Assembly (NCBI GenBank): GCA_013397865.1
Contig: VZTI01000601.1
Coordinates: 1,148,859-1,212,858 of the forward strand
Source: Struthidea cinerea
Taxonomy: Eukaryota; Chordata; Aves; Passeriformes; Corcoracidae
Reading direction: 5' to 3'
DNA: 64,000 bases
A model generated the notes under the pieces. That model was not told the DNA's origin. It saw nothing but the letters and a program-made list of their open reading frames with translations, and searched no databases. Below are positions 1 through 11,840 of this stretch, piece by piece (position 1 is the stretch's first letter; each line of letters starts with the position of its first letter). The position numbers and the translations under genes were made by a program.

Positions 1-2090
1 GTTTGTTAAAAGTCCGTATTGCCCTCTCCTTCAGACTGCAGCACCACTCGCTTTAGGTCCACAGCTCTATCCTAGATGTAGTGGGTGCCAAAACCGCACC
101 AGCCAGCGACTGCACCCAAGCACCTCTAGCAGGGGCAACAGCTTCTCAAGCCCAAGCCTACGGGCAGTGAGGAATTCACTTAACAGAGTCTGTGCATAGT
201 CTCAGAGAAGAGAACCAGTATGCACCTAAAAGAACCAGTAGGGAGGACAGGAGCCCTGGCAAGTGTGTGCGCTGGAGCACCAGAACTAGACTGGTGCGTC
301 ACAGTAGCATGGAGAAAATAGCTGTGGGCTGGTACTGGCTGATCAGGCTCCTTTGCCTGCTTGCTCTCGCACACAGGAAATTCTGCTCTCATACTTCCCA
401 GCACAATCAGCTAATTAGTGTGAGTTTGTTATTTTAATGTAGTTTATTCATATGTGACAGCTAGTAAAGGAGGGGTGAGAGAAGGTGGGGGGAGAGAGGA
501 AGAAGGTAAGGTCTTAACTTCAAGGTCACAGAGAATCTTGAACTAAATGGTCTCTATCAGAGTCACTTGCGTAATTATTGCACCAACAATTAACAAGGTT
601 CAATCCCAAATAAAAGCAAAAAAATTATTCTAAAGCAGCTGCATTGTCTCATTTCTCTATTTATTTTTGATACCTCTGAGAGATACCCAGACTAAGCAGG
701 GCTAAAGGACGGAAGGCTGCAACGAGCACACAGCCTGGCTCTTCCCCCAGAGCAGAGCCAAGGCAGACCCTGCCCTGCATTCCAGGGCTCAGGAAGAGCA
801 CTCAATAGAACACTTGCTGGTCACACATGCCACAGGAGTTACTGTGGGGACATTGCTGGAGGTAAAGGTCCCTCCAAAATGGGCTCTTGGATTTTACATT
901 GTGCTGAAAGAAGGGCCAGTCACATGGAGAGAGAACAGACCACGCCTTCAGACCTCAAATGATGAGAACAGGTTCCTCCACTGCACAGGAGTCCCTCGTG
1001 GCAGCTCAGCCCACACCTCCCTGTCACCAGCACAGAGGTGCTGCTCCACAGAAGCACAGTGAGATTAATCAGACCCCCTACAATGCACCCAGAAGCCACC
1101 GTGACAACCCCTAATCCTGTAACATGACAGCCCAATACAAACATACTGAAACTTTAGACCTGCTGTCCAACAGCCAGAGAGTGGCTGCTTAGCGTAAACT
1201 CCTGACAGCTTCAGACACGCTTCCCTGTCAAGGACTGCAAGAAAAATAACCCCCCGACAAATGTATCAGCCCCCCACACAAAGGGAGGCAAAATGTACTC
1301 CTCCACTTTCTAAACGCACCCCCCGGCACTACCACCTACGTGCAATCATGCTTTCACGAAGGGAAAGCACACGATGCTCCCAAACACGTACCTCCCCATC
1401 TAGAAATTACAGCTGTTCAAAGAGCTGTGTGTATGCGCTGGCACACTCTGTAAACATAGTCCTACATGTACAGGTTAAGAAGTCCCATCTCCCCAAAATA
1501 CATTCCTGTGCCTTCCCCCACGCATTCCCCTTTCACACATTCCCCAACACAAGCCCGCAGCCCTCGCGCATACAGATGGGCACAGGCAGATGCCCATAAA
1601 GCTGCAAGTCGCTATTTCCTGGCACCTTCCCTTCCAATTGCATTCCCACTATTTAGGGCACAAAGTGAAGGCTGATCCTCTGCGCAACTGGTACCACAGA
1701 GGGCATCTCAGGAGGCTGCTGTGAGCTCCAAGTGGAGCCTGGCCAGGACACCTATGGCTCATGCTTATGGGCTCAGGCCAAGGGCCAGGAGAGCCCCGAT
1801 GGCTGCAGGTGGCTGGGATGGAACATCCATGTGGTGCCTGCCCGGGGCCAGGGCACTGGGTCAGCATGGAATCACCAGCCTCTCTCCCAAACACTGCCTG
1901 GTGATTCCCTGACCATGTTCTCACGATACCCAGCCCTGCTTAACTGGTGAGATCAGCACCGCTCACAGCTGGAGATAACTGGGAGGCAGACATGCGGCAG
2001 CCTAAATCCTCACTGCCCTACCCGTCTCTGCCAGGAGGGCAGGTCCCATTATTCTGGTCTGGAGGTGAGCAGCCAAGTGTGTGCACCAGC
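1..2090. other. Non-genic sequence, nothing recognised
   Basis: This stretch has no recognisable protein, RNA gene or clear repeat. Open frames are at most about 110 codons on both strands with no domain-like pattern. Around 505-580 there is a weak resemblance to a MIR-type SINE (an 'AAGGTCACAG' word after 'CTTAACTT'), too short to call. Runs of C near 1250-1330 are simple composition. Confidence 0.5.
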
Positions 2091-2534
2091 TGGCAAATGA
2101 ATATATAAATATTTATTCAAAGGAAAAGAGAAACAGACGTTCCTGAGGCTGCACTTGCCGCATATGCAGCAATTCCAGGGAGCCTGCAACTTGTCTTCCA
2201 TTCCTGTTCTGCCTCCTTCCATCTCGCACACCCTGGCTTTGCCCCTCTACCTCCCCAGCTTCTGCCCCCCAGCTCCTGCCCTGTCCCTTGGCATCTTTCC
2301 TTTCCCTTTTCCTCGTGTTTGGGATTTTTCTCTTTAACATTTTGAGAATCTTTTCCTAAAGTTTAAGCTAAAAATAAAGCAAGTTCTGAAAACATACCAC
2401 TTCCCTGATCTATAAAACTAACCCTCCCAGAGACCTTCCTGGAATGGGATTTGCTCCGAAATACCAGGGCTCTTGCATATCTACATCTCACCCATTCCAA
2501 TATAGGTGGAAATCAGAACTCCCAGCTTCTGTCA

Positions 2535-2650
2535 ACCTTGCAACCACCTCTCTCCAAGTCCGGACACATTATTTTATCTTTCCATTCCCCTACTTCCTTG
2601 TCTATGGAATGGGAGGGACATTACCTCTATCAACATTTCTGTTCCTCTCT
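2535..2650 (+). repeat. Decayed MIR/CORE-SINE-like fragment
   Basis: The order of words follows the MIR core in the forward direction: a CCATTCCCC word in place of the usual 'cagtttcccc', a short link, then 'ATGGAATGGGAGGGACATTACCTC' split across 2603-2628, which parallels the MIR 'aaaatggggataattacctac' segment. The match is imperfect and the ends are not defined. MIR-type SINEs are old amniote elements, so heavy decay is expected. It could be chance similarity. Confidence 0.45.
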
Positions 2651-5600
2651 TTTATGCTGTCGAGTCCACGAGCAGAAGGAAAACCCTTCTTACACAGAAA
2701 TGCTGAAGATGACCCTCAGACTGGAGGAGACCAGAGCACCTGTGTTTCATCCTCTTGGGCAGAGGGAGAGACGCTGAGCTGCTGGATGAGGGATCCTCCT
2801 ATCTGCCCAAGGTCGGGACTGCCAGACCCCCAAAGACAGGCAGAGGCACCCTCCCCCCAGGCCGAGCTCCCCACCCCAAATCACTGTTTAAAGATTCCAG
2901 GCTAAGTAAACATCCCCCTTCATTTTCTTCATCTAAATAGAAATGTTTTGATTTCACATCAATCTAAGGAAGCCATTTATAACCTGAGCTTGTCACACGG
3001 ACTTTTCATCTCTGCCCGGGACAAACTCTCCCACAAGCTCTATTTACACTGAGCACTTCCTTTGAAAACAATGCCACCGGGAGTTTACTCCTCTTTCCCC
3101 CTCTCCACACCCTGTGAGGAGACACGGGCTCTTCCCCCTCTGTACCCATCCCCGTGGCTACTCGATGGCAATCCTCCCTTTGAAGGAAAGGTACAGCTTG
3201 CTGCAACCAGGGCTGGCTGAGAGGTCGACAAAGCTCACTTCGCCCTTTCGCTGCCTTGTCAGCCCCGGCTGCACCCTGCTTCACCCCTCTGCCCCGGGTC
3301 TCCACGTGCTGCCAGCACCTCACATGCAGACCCCGGCTCTCTCCCTCCATGCAGCCCCTGAAGCAGCACCGTCTCACCAATCAACTCCACAGTGGGGTGC
3401 TGCAAAGCTGGGCACGGCTTAGCCCTGCCTCCCCCGAGGGAGAAAACCGGGCTGTGGGGGACACATGATGTGCAGGAACAAAAGGATCTGAAGCCTGGAC
3501 AGAAACGGGCCATCCCAGCCAAGGGGCAAACTGCTACAAAGATAAGTCTGGCTTTGTAGGGAGAGGAGGAGAGAGTCTAAGCCTGGCTTTAGCCTGGCTT
3601 ATCAATTGGTGTGTCAATGAAAACACACCCTGGCAGAGGGGAGGAAGGGTCCCAGCTGGAAAAAAAGGGTGTATGGGAGCTGGATGAACCAGCTGGCATG
3701 GGTGGAGGGTAACAGCAGGAGCTTACTGCTGTGGGAAGAGCCAGGGTGCAGGGCGGACCCCTGCCCCTGGGGCAGGAGGGCCTGTTCTGGGGGGAGAGGG
3801 TTGCTGGCTGGGGAGGGACAGCGTTGTCACTTCAGAGGGCCGGGTACGTCAAACAGATGGAGCTTTCATATTCCTATTGAAGAGTTTTAAGCCCAGCTGA
3901 GCAGCTCCGTTCAGGAGGGAGGTCCCAGTGCCAGCTTTCCAGGAGCTGCAAGCTCTCATTCGATTAATTATTAATGGCATTATTTGGGGCGGGGAGGGGG
4001 AGGAAAGGAGGGCTGATATGCTGCACAGTCCCTTTATTTTTTAACCACTGTGGTGCAAACTTGACTGGAGAGACGCCAGTCTGCCCAGTAATCCCAAACA
4101 GGGAGGGCAGCACGGCTCGATGGGGTGGGAGGTGAGGATGCTACACACTTGAAGCCTCTTCACATTTGAGCTGCAGTCCCTAAAATGGAGCCAAACCTTC
4201 ACAGCAGAAGGCCACTGGAGCATTGGGAACATGCTTCTCAGGAGCAATGCCCTGGCACTGCCCAGCCACATGCTGGGAGGAAGTAGGGAAGGCAGCCAAA
4301 TGTTCAGCCCCTACCAGAATACATTTCCCCTCCAGCATGAAGACCTGTGTATTATCCCAGGCAGGGCCAGGGCAAAGGCAGAACATCCCAGGCATGGCCC
4401 TCAATGTCTTTGAGTGGATTTAGTGTGTATTCTCCCCTCTTCAGTTTATCAATAAAACATTTTATTGCTTTTAGCCCAGGAAATGACCTTGGATTAGTGG
4501 ATGCTGTCTGTTCTGGCTGACCTTGGGGAGTTCACAGAGGCTCTTTAACAACCTTCTCTGCTCTGGAAGCATGGATCCCGCCTGTGCGTGTCTGCGAGGA
4601 GCTGGGGAAAACCCTCGGTGCGAGATTCAGACCTGACAGCCTCCAGCTCGGCACTGGGCAGGCAGGAGAAGGAGAATCAAAGACGTGGGAGGAGAAACAA
4701 AGTGAGCAGCCAGGGCGTCCTTACCGAAGAGCTGCCAGCTTCACTCCCTGCTTTCCCACAGCCATGATGGCTCTCCCCACACACCTCATCCATAAACTGG
4801 GGAGGAAAGGCTGGGGACTCTGCTCTGGTCCCCCTGGCCAGCTCCTGCCAGAGTACAGTCTGCCTGCAGTCCTCACTGCTTGACTTTCTCCTGCCCACCA
4901 CACTGGCATCTACAGACCCACAAGGGGCTACTTTTCTCCCTATTTGCAGCGCCCAGGGCTTGGTTCAGCCCTGGCCCAAAGGGGCAGAGAGCAGTGCCAG
5001 TTCCCTTCAGCAAGCCCATCCTGCTTCCCTTTGCTCAACCTTCTCTGCTGCAGAGTTCAGCTGTAATTTCCTGGTGACAGTGAGGAGCAGTGCACAGAAA
5101 TCAGCACTGGGCAGTGAGCGACAGGACACCCTGAGAGCAGGGGGAAGCCACGGCCTCTGGAGATCCTGGTGCCCTGCACTGGAGCTGCCAGCTGGCTGGG
5201 CTGTTCCTGTTTCTCACCTGGCCACTTGGCTGCTCCAGTGCTGCTAACGGGGTTTCTCTGGGAGAAGACCTTATGAACACAGGGAGCCCCTCCTTTCCCC
5301 AAAGAGAAAATAGCCACAGCATCTCTGAGCAGTGTGTATTTTCTGTGCAGAATTGTAGTTCCGAAGGGAGGGAATGGGACAGGAGAAACCCGAGAGGAAT
5401 TTTCCTCCTCAGGGGAGCAGACACTACAAGTGAAGTGTAGTGAGCACTGAGATGTAAGTCAGGGTCAGGTCCCTGCATGCTGCAGGGCACAAACAGCCCA
5501 CCCCCTCAGGCCNTCCCCCATCAACACGAGCCTCCCTTTTTAGCCATGTCCTCTCCCAGTGTCCCCCGGTACTGGACACAGAAGGTCCCCATCCTCTCCT

Positions 5601-5734
5601 GCAAATATCTCAACCCTTCCAGTGCTGCCCATAGAGAGAACCCCTCCTGGAATCACAGCCAGCAGGCAGGACCCCCTCCCCAGTGCCTGCTCCCAGCCCC
5701 CAGGTGCCCGTCTCATCCAGTCGCATCCTCCTGA
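2651..5734. other. Non-genic sequence with minor repeats
   Basis: No gene is supported. Small items seen: an 11-base unit (AGCCTGGCTTT) in tandem at 3580-3600; G-run-rich sequence at 3765-3830 that could form a G-quadruplex; a short AT-rich TAAT-containing island at 3955-3990; and a perfect 8-base inverted repeat at 4450-4467 with AATAAA on both strands. A single N is at 5513. Open frames up to about 150 codons look like chance. Confidence 0.5.
4450..4467. repeat. Perfect inverted repeat with AATAAA on both strands
   Basis: The arms CAATAAAA and TTTTATTG are exact reverse complements separated by CA. Because AATAAA appears on each strand, the element could act as a polyadenylation hexamer in either direction. 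No transcript end is otherwise visible, so a role is speculative. Confidence 0.4.
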
Positions 5735-6010
5735 AGAGCGAGCCCTAAAGTGTTAACGGCGATTGGTGAAATGGCACAGCAGATTGCTACAATAAATAAT
5801 TTACTGATATTTATAAATATTCAAATCAGCAAGCTTCAGAAATTGAAAGGGGGGGACTCAGTTGATGGGGAGGAGGGATGTTCAGGGAGGGGAGGGGGGT
5901 CTGACATTAATTCCCAGGCTCTCCAAATTCACTAGAGAACTGTTTCTCATTTCAAACAAATATTAAATCTTTTGGTGTCAAGCCTCCAAAAATAAAATAG
6001 CAAAGAGAAA
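5735..6010. promoter_or_regulatory. Candidate conserved non-coding element
   Basis: An abrupt AT-rich block in GC-richer surroundings, with no open frame. It holds homeodomain- and FOX-like AT words, an exact 14-base palindrome (ATATTTATAAATAT, 5807-5820), and a G-rich patch at 5846-5898 with several GGG runs. The complex, non-repetitive AT-rich texture is typical of vertebrate developmental enhancers. That is inference: conservation cannot be judged from one sequence. Confidence 0.4.
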
Positions 6011-6419
6011 AGTCACCACCCCCTTGGTGGCCGATGCCTTGCCTGCCAGGACGCTGGGTGCCCTGGGTGGCCCTGTCCTCTCAAACAGCCACTTACTGGG
6101 GGAACGATGGCAGCCTGCACTGGCCAGGTGCCTGGGCGAGAGCATAAGCTCTCACACCCACACCTGTTATGCAGCCCACCACACCACCAACCACCACGCA
6201 AGACAGGAATTCCCTTTGCTATTATCTGCAAGACCTTGCCTTCATCTTCCAGGAGATTTTCTAAATACCACCAGGAAGAAAGGGCTGAATGTTGGTGCAA
6301 TGAAGATGGAATCATGACTCCCGACTCCACTTGGGAACACAGCTTTGTGACAGAAATCGAACAGGAGGGTCAGGCCTCCTGACTTTCACTCCTTGCCTCT
6401 GGAAGGGAATTTGGTTTTG

Positions 6420-6615
6420 GTGATTCGAGCTGGGGATTAAGAGCCAGAAATGCTGGCTTCCAGCCTGGTTTCCAATCACAGCGTAACCATCAGTCTCCCC
6501 AGCTTTCTGTGCCTTAGTTTCCCCATGCAGGGGAAGGGGAATGAGGACAATTACCCACCAGTGAGCCTTACCCAGTGCTTTGGGGTCTCTGTATCGGCAC
6601 TCTATGTCACTGTGC
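6420..6615 (+). repeat. MIR/CORE-SINE-like element
   Basis: Segments occur in family order: a possible 5' part near 6440-6480, then 'CTTTCTGTGCCTTAGTTTCC' at about 6503-6522 (the hallmark 'ctctgtgcctcagtttcc' of the MIR core), then GGGGAATGAGGACAATTACC, then a tail like 'agtgctttgggatctctg...' with CAGTGCTTTGGGGTCTCTG near 6574-6592. Several ordered matches make this one of the better old SINE calls in the window. The exact boundaries and subfamily are not certain. Confidence 0.65.
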
Positions 6616-9600
6616 TGGATTGTTACAGAGTCTTTTCTACCTCTGAGCATCCTACTGACCCCTTAGATGGCCAAGGGAGATGATCCCATGTCTTCCCATG
6701 GACCACCCCATTGGTAACACAAGGCTCTAGCATGGGGTGAACTTCCCCTAGATGAGTAATGGCTTTTCTAATGCACGGGCAGGCTGTCAGCTTCCCTACT
6801 CCCAGTGTTTTATGGGTTTAACTGAACGGCTCTGAACTCCCTAGTAAGAAATAAAGTTATCCCTCAGCGTCCCTTCTAAACATTTCACTCAGTGCAAACG
6901 GTGTTTAAGAAAAATGAGGACATATTTCTTCTTAAGGATGCAGTATCCCCCTTCAGAGGCCTAATTTATGCCATATATCACTGGCCAGGGAGAGAAAGGC
7001 AGTGCAGACCTCACACTTGGAGTGAGCTGGCCCTAGCACAGCCGCTCCTGCTGCAATGGTGCAGTGGGCTGCAACTCAAAAAGTCCTCCAGAGTCCGCAG
7101 AGTCCCTGCTGGAGAGCTGAGCTGGCTGGCAGGCAGCAGAGCAGGATGGACACCTTCAAATGCTCAGCACTGTGCTGCCTCCTCCGCTGCCGCATCCTGC
7201 TGCAAGCACCTTCTCACCTGCCCTGCCGCAACCCAGCCCAACTCAGGGCCCTTCTCCCCTCCACAGCTGAACGGTGACAGCCTCCCCTGGCTCCTCTGCC
7301 TCACCCCACTGGGCTCCTCTGACACTCCTTTCTCACCTACCGCTGACCTGCTCTGCTGCTGCTCCACCAGCTCTTCACAGGCAGCTGGTACAGCTGGTGG
7401 GGAAAGTGGTTCAACTTCGAGCAAGGCTTCTTCATAGCTCTTTAGTAACGCACATCTGAACCTTTTCCTAGGCAGATCTCAAAAATTACGCTAAATGTGC
7501 TTTGATCTTGCCTATCCCCAGCTTCCTCACTGGAAGAGCCACTAAGGGTCTGCTTCTCACCCGAGTGCTGAGGCGAAGCTCCTCATCTCTGCCCTTCCCG
7601 TTGCCTTGCTCTGCACTCATGTGCCCCGGAACCTCCAAAGGACAAGAAAAGAATGTCTTCCTGCATACAAGTAACACAGGAAGCTTCTACAATTAACAAA
7701 AGGAGCGGAGTGTAAAGAAGAGGGAAAAAAGTGGGGAACAGAGTCAGGAATTCTGATTCTGCTCCCTACTCTGCTACTGCTCCTTCTCTTTGGGCAAAGG
7801 ACATCATGAGGGCTCCCCTTCTGCCCTGGCTCCCCTTCATGGGTCACCCACTGGGACAGGATTTCTTACCCAGCTTAGTGGGCCCAGTGCCTTTGCAATT
7901 TTAGGTACTATTGCAAAGCAAATAACGACAGAGGAAAAGCACTGACAGAGGACCGATTGAAGCTCAAAAGTCCCTTGTGTCCTGCCGCAAACTTCCTAGT
8001 TCATTTGTCAATGCAGGATCTTTGACAAGACATTTCAGCAGTTTCCTTCCCATGAAAACCTGCTCTCACTGCTCCAACCCAATGCAGTGAGCGGGGTGCT
8101 GGGCTCCCCGGGCTGAGCAGCAGCTCCCTGGGAGCCTTCTGTCCTCACCATCTTTCTTTCAGATAACATAAAGCCAAGAGGATCAGCTTTTTTGATCCAG
8201 TTTCTCTTCCTTACCTTATTTATTTATTATTAATTTTTTAGTTCGGTTAAAAGGTTTACTATCCAGAGGAGCATAAGTAGCCTCACTCAGCCTAAGTAAC
8301 TCTATAAATAGAGCAGAACTGCTAACATCTACATCACAATCCTGCCATCAATCTACCCACAGGTTGTAAAGAAAACCAAGGGGGAAGACGCAAAAGGGAG
8401 AGTGAAGAGAAATAGCTCATCACCGTTAGGTCCCTGCAGACCGGCTGTGGCCCTTAGAAAACTCCCTGCGAAGCCAGATGTGTTGTCAGGGTGACTAAAT
8501 GCAAACACAGTGCCTAATTTCACCTCTCCATACTGGCACGGTTGGAGTGCTGTGCCAGGAGGACACAGTGGATGCAGAGAGGGAGGGAAGGGGTGGTGGA
8601 AGCAGAGGGCTGGGAAAGCCTCTGGAGCAAAGCCTGCTAGCTTGTGTGGGAGCCAGCTCCCAAGGAATGAAGGTGAGGCCAAGACATGAGCCTCTTGGAA
8701 ACACTGCACAGACCCCTCTCTAAAGGCTGAAGGAGTCGAGGCAAGGGGTGCAGGGAAACGTGGAGGTGAGATCAAGAGGGAACCAGACTTAGCTGCAAAT
8801 ACCTGACACTGGGGGAAAAAAAAGGACCAGGGAGAGACAACAGATCTCTTAAAGGACAGATTCAGAAGGGAATTCCTCAGAGTTTCATCAGTCCCTCTTG
8901 GTGACCGTCTTTAATGCGTGATTTTACAGAGAACCCAAACCCACCATGACCCAAGTCAGTGGACAGCAGCTCCCTCGTGTCAGGCTGGGCTCATCCCTAA
9001 CCGAGGGCAGAGGTTAAGTGAGCCAGCTCCTAAAATAGGGTCCCTCTGACCCTTTCGGTAGTTGGTCGGCAGTTTAAGAGCAATTTGCAATCCCTTTCAG
9101 CACTATTAAGCTCAGACCCAACAAAGAATGCAGACTAATTAACTGCAGTGGGAAGTCGGGAGCTAAATAGGAGTTGGGAGCCTGAATGCTTGTTGCACCA
9201 CTAAGAAATGCAGGGCCAGAAAATATTCATTATTGTGGTCTTTCAAGGTCCTGCAAAGTAAATCGGTGTGTCAGCCTGAAGGAGGTGAGTGAAACTTCAG
9301 CAAGGGCTGCATACAAAGAGCAAACCAGAGCATCTCAGCCTTCCAGCTCACGTTACGTCCTGTCCACAGCCCCTGGCTACTGCCTGAGCTGTATGTGAGC
9401 AGGTAACTGCTCTGGGCTGGGTGTGCAAAGGGGGCACTCAGTGCCCTTAGAGGTTTCTGTGATCCCCAAGTGGGGCTGGAACTCTTTTGTGAATCCAGAG
9501 CACACAGCACTGGGAGCTCAAGGGCTCTTGAATCCCTGAAGATGTCTGCGACCTGCAAATATTGTGCAGCGTGGTTAGGAGAAATGCTTCCATCCTGTTG

Positions 9601-10599
9601 GAAGGAATGATCAGGCCAGAGGAGAATGAGCTCTGGTGTGAAAGCAGTGGGTCATCCCTGAGTTGTTAACTCAGCAGTCCTGTCAGAGCGGCATGGGAAA
9701 GCAACCCCATGGCTGGGCCACGTGGGCACTCACCTCCATGCTTCCCAGTGCTCACACCACTCTAATTCAGTGTCTTGCCTTTTGCTGCTCTTCCTTCTGG
9801 TCATTAGGGCTCATCTTCTTATCTCCTATGTCCTCGTGAGCCCATCCATGTGCCTGTGCTATCACTGACTGCAAACACCCATCCATGGGAACACACACGT
9901 GTACTGAAACGTGGTTGTGCAGGTACACTATCACATGCAGAGGCACACATGACCCTGCACACAAACACACACAACTGCATGCACATGCTAAGGCACACCA
10001 GCCTGTGTAGCTGTGACTGTACAGGTGCCACATCCGCACATACATATATGTACATACAGACACAGCACCTGCACCCTGCATGCACCTGGCGCCGCTCAGC
10101 ACCGCACATGCAGCCAGCACCCCACAGAGACCACCAGCACCTACAGAGAGCCCACGAGCAGCCACACGTGCAGCCACCACAGGCGGCCACCAGTGTGAGC
10201 AGAGCACCCGCGTGCACTCACACCACGCACACTCTCAGCATGAGCCCGCATGCCAGATGCAGTTTATTCTGCTGCTTGGAGTGAGTAGACCGTGGACTCC
10301 TAGCTGGACCCTGCAGCCAGACTTGCGGCAGGGACAGACACACTCCCCATCCCACCAAAGAGCCCCTCTGTAGCCCCAGCCCATCTGCACCTCACACCTT
10401 AAGGCAAACAGAGCATCGGGGAGTGTCTCATTGGAGCTGACGTCCCAGTGGAGTGTGTGTGCTGGGCAAGGGATCTCTCCCTCTCCCTCTCTCTCTCTTC
10501 CACTTGCATCTTTTCATGAACTCTATTTCTCTTTCCTTTCTGAAAACAACTGAGCTGTAAATACTGTTTAACCTTCTTCCCCCCTTCCCCCTCCCCTCC
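6616..10599. other. Non-genic sequence
   Basis: No gene is supported. The 7160-7440 part is stop-poor, GC-rich DNA with overlapping open frames in several phases, which argues against coding. AT-rich patches are at 8205-8300 and 9050-9175; the latter has TTAATTAAC and an intact, non-repetitive texture and could be a small regulatory element. A degenerate CA array at 9885-10260 is listed separately. Pyrimidine-rich sequence lies at 10470-10510. Confidence 0.5.
9885..10260. repeat. Degenerate CA/TG-rich array
   Basis: About 375 bases dominated by CACA, GCAC and CATG words, including ACAAACACACACAACTGCAT near 9961-9980. It is not a clean microsatellite but looks like an old, diverged one. Alternating purine-pyrimidine DNA of this kind can adopt Z-form. 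The several long open frames across it (up to 146 codons in both directions) follow from the repeat's lack of stops and are not genes. Confidence 0.6.
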
Positions 10600-11215
10600 G
10601 CACTATAAAAACACAAATATGCCATAACTCAGCTGGCTCAGCCGCCGCGCCTCCAACATGCCCTGCTCCAGGCCTCTCAGGAAGGTCATAACAAACGACT
10701 TTCCGATTCAGTGCTCCTGAAATAATTTTGTGTATTAAAACCTGAATCTGCACTTTCTGGACCGAAAGCCTCTCTTAATTATGGCAAGCGTCCTTGGGAT
10801 GGACAGTGATCCTTCACTACAGCACTGCTAACCAACCGGAGAGGCAGTGGCTCTGGCTCCCCACCACCACCTCCTCCCACTGNGCCCCCCCGCCTTCCCT
10901 TTGCCCAATCTGTTTTCAAAGTGTGTCTGTCCTTTATTAAATTGTTTTCTTTTCCACATTATCAGTTGCCATGGAGACCTCATCTCTCGGATTATTTGAA
11001 TTTCATTATATCTATTGATTTGGGAGCATTTCATCTTTTTTATTGTTTTTCTGTCAATTTTCAAAACGAATAACCATCTAATTTGCGTCAGTGCTGATTA
11101 TGTTTGTCCCTCAATAGAGGTCGGCAGCTGCGTCGGGGAAACAAATCAATGGGAAACCATCATAAACCTCCCCAGTACAATCTCCAGGATATGTGGGTGA
11201 CATTCCACGCCTGCG
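10600..11215. promoter_or_regulatory. Candidate conserved non-coding element with X-box
   Basis: A long AT-rich, non-repetitive block. Its core at 10905-11200 contains GTTGCCATGGAGAC (10965-10978), which fits the RFX X-box (GTNRCC, short spacer, RGYAAC) in the left half and nearly in the right. There are also ATTA/TAAT and GATTATT words. A single N is at 10883. It has no sustained open frame. Developmental enhancers in vertebrates often look like this; function is inferred, not shown. Confidence 0.45.
10965..10978 (+). promoter_or_regulatory. RFX X-box-like motif
   Basis: GTTGCCATGGAGAC. The left half-site GTTGCC is perfect for GTNRCC, the spacer is AT, and the right half GGAGAC has one mismatch from RGYAAC. 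RFX factors bind such sites, and X-boxes are known to be frequent in conserved non-coding DNA. Confidence 0.5.
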
Positions 11216-11221
11216 AGAAAC

Positions 11222-11310
11222 ACTCATCATAACCAAACTTCTTTCTTTCTTTTCTTTTTTCTTCTCCCCTTCTTTTTTTTTTTTTTTTTTGTTTCTTTTC
11301 TCCCTTGCAG
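11222..11310 (+). other. Polypyrimidine tract ending in a strong splice-acceptor sequence
   Basis: Nearly 90 bases of C/T, including a long T run, end in TTTCTTTTCTCCCTTGCAG at 11292-11310. This is close to an ideal 3' splice site on the plus strand. It could equally be a simple T-rich repeat that happens to end in CAG. Confidence 0.35.
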
Positions 11311-11417
11311 CTAGCTCTGCTGGTCAGTGGTGGGTACCATTTAAAATCATATTTATTTTACCCACAGACATGTACAATTTTGGGCACATCACATTTTCAG
11401 ACAGGGAGAGGACAAGG
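11311..11417 (+). other. Candidate orphan internal exon
   Basis: A 107-base interval lies between the acceptor-like sequence ending at 11310 and a donor-like GTAAGAG at 11418-11424. Two of three forward frames are open through it. One has an in-frame ATG at 11370 and stays open to 11453, past the donor. The translated sequence resembles no protein family I know. It might be an exon of a non-coding transcript or pure coincidence of splice-like words. Confidence 0.2.
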
Positions 11418-11509
11418 GTAAGAGAAGTGCGAAGGAATATTTTCTTTTCATAGGAAAGAATGGAAGAAAAGAATGATGAGGGAAAGAAAAAGAGGAAAAG
11501 TAGATCGGG

Positions 11510-11660
11510 ATTGCAAATTGCTTACTATGTTTTTTTTTTAAATAATTTATGCAATTTTAAGCATTTATGTATAAATTTTTTAATAAGCCACCCTGGAGCA
11601 AAATAGCCATTAACATCCCAACGTCCTTCTGTCCAATGGGCTCTTGTGCAGGATCAATTT
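11510..11660. promoter_or_regulatory. AT-rich candidate regulatory block
   Basis: After a T run, the sequence has ATAATTTATGCAATTTTAAG-type words and TAATAAGCC, with many TAAT/ATTA homeodomain cores and no open frame. The AT-richness (about 11520-11600) contrasts sharply with its flanks. Conservation is not testable here. Confidence 0.35.
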
Positions 11661-11769
11661 CTGAGAGTACTTTCCTTTTTTTTTATGACATGATAAAATG
11701 CTTTTAAAGCAACTTACACAAATATGGAAATTTTTTCCCCTCCTCTTTTTTCCCCTCTCTCCCTCTTTT

Positions 11770-11840
11770 TTTTTTTTTTTAACAGCCTCTACTTATTCAC
11801 CAGGGAAAGCGAGTGAGTGAGAGAGTGTGTGTGTGTGTGC
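11770..11840. repeat. T run and short GT microsatellite
   Basis: A T-rich run at about 11765-11781 is followed by GA-rich sequence and a GTGTGTGTGTGTG stretch at about 11827-11839. These are simple sequence. Confidence 0.7.

Noticed and set aside
505..580. MIR-type SINE suggested by AAGGTCACAG
   Set aside because: Only one hallmark word matches; no second ordered segment.
9850..10284. Opposed 130-146 codon frames on both strands
   Set aside because: The region is a degenerate CA array that lacks stops in several frames.
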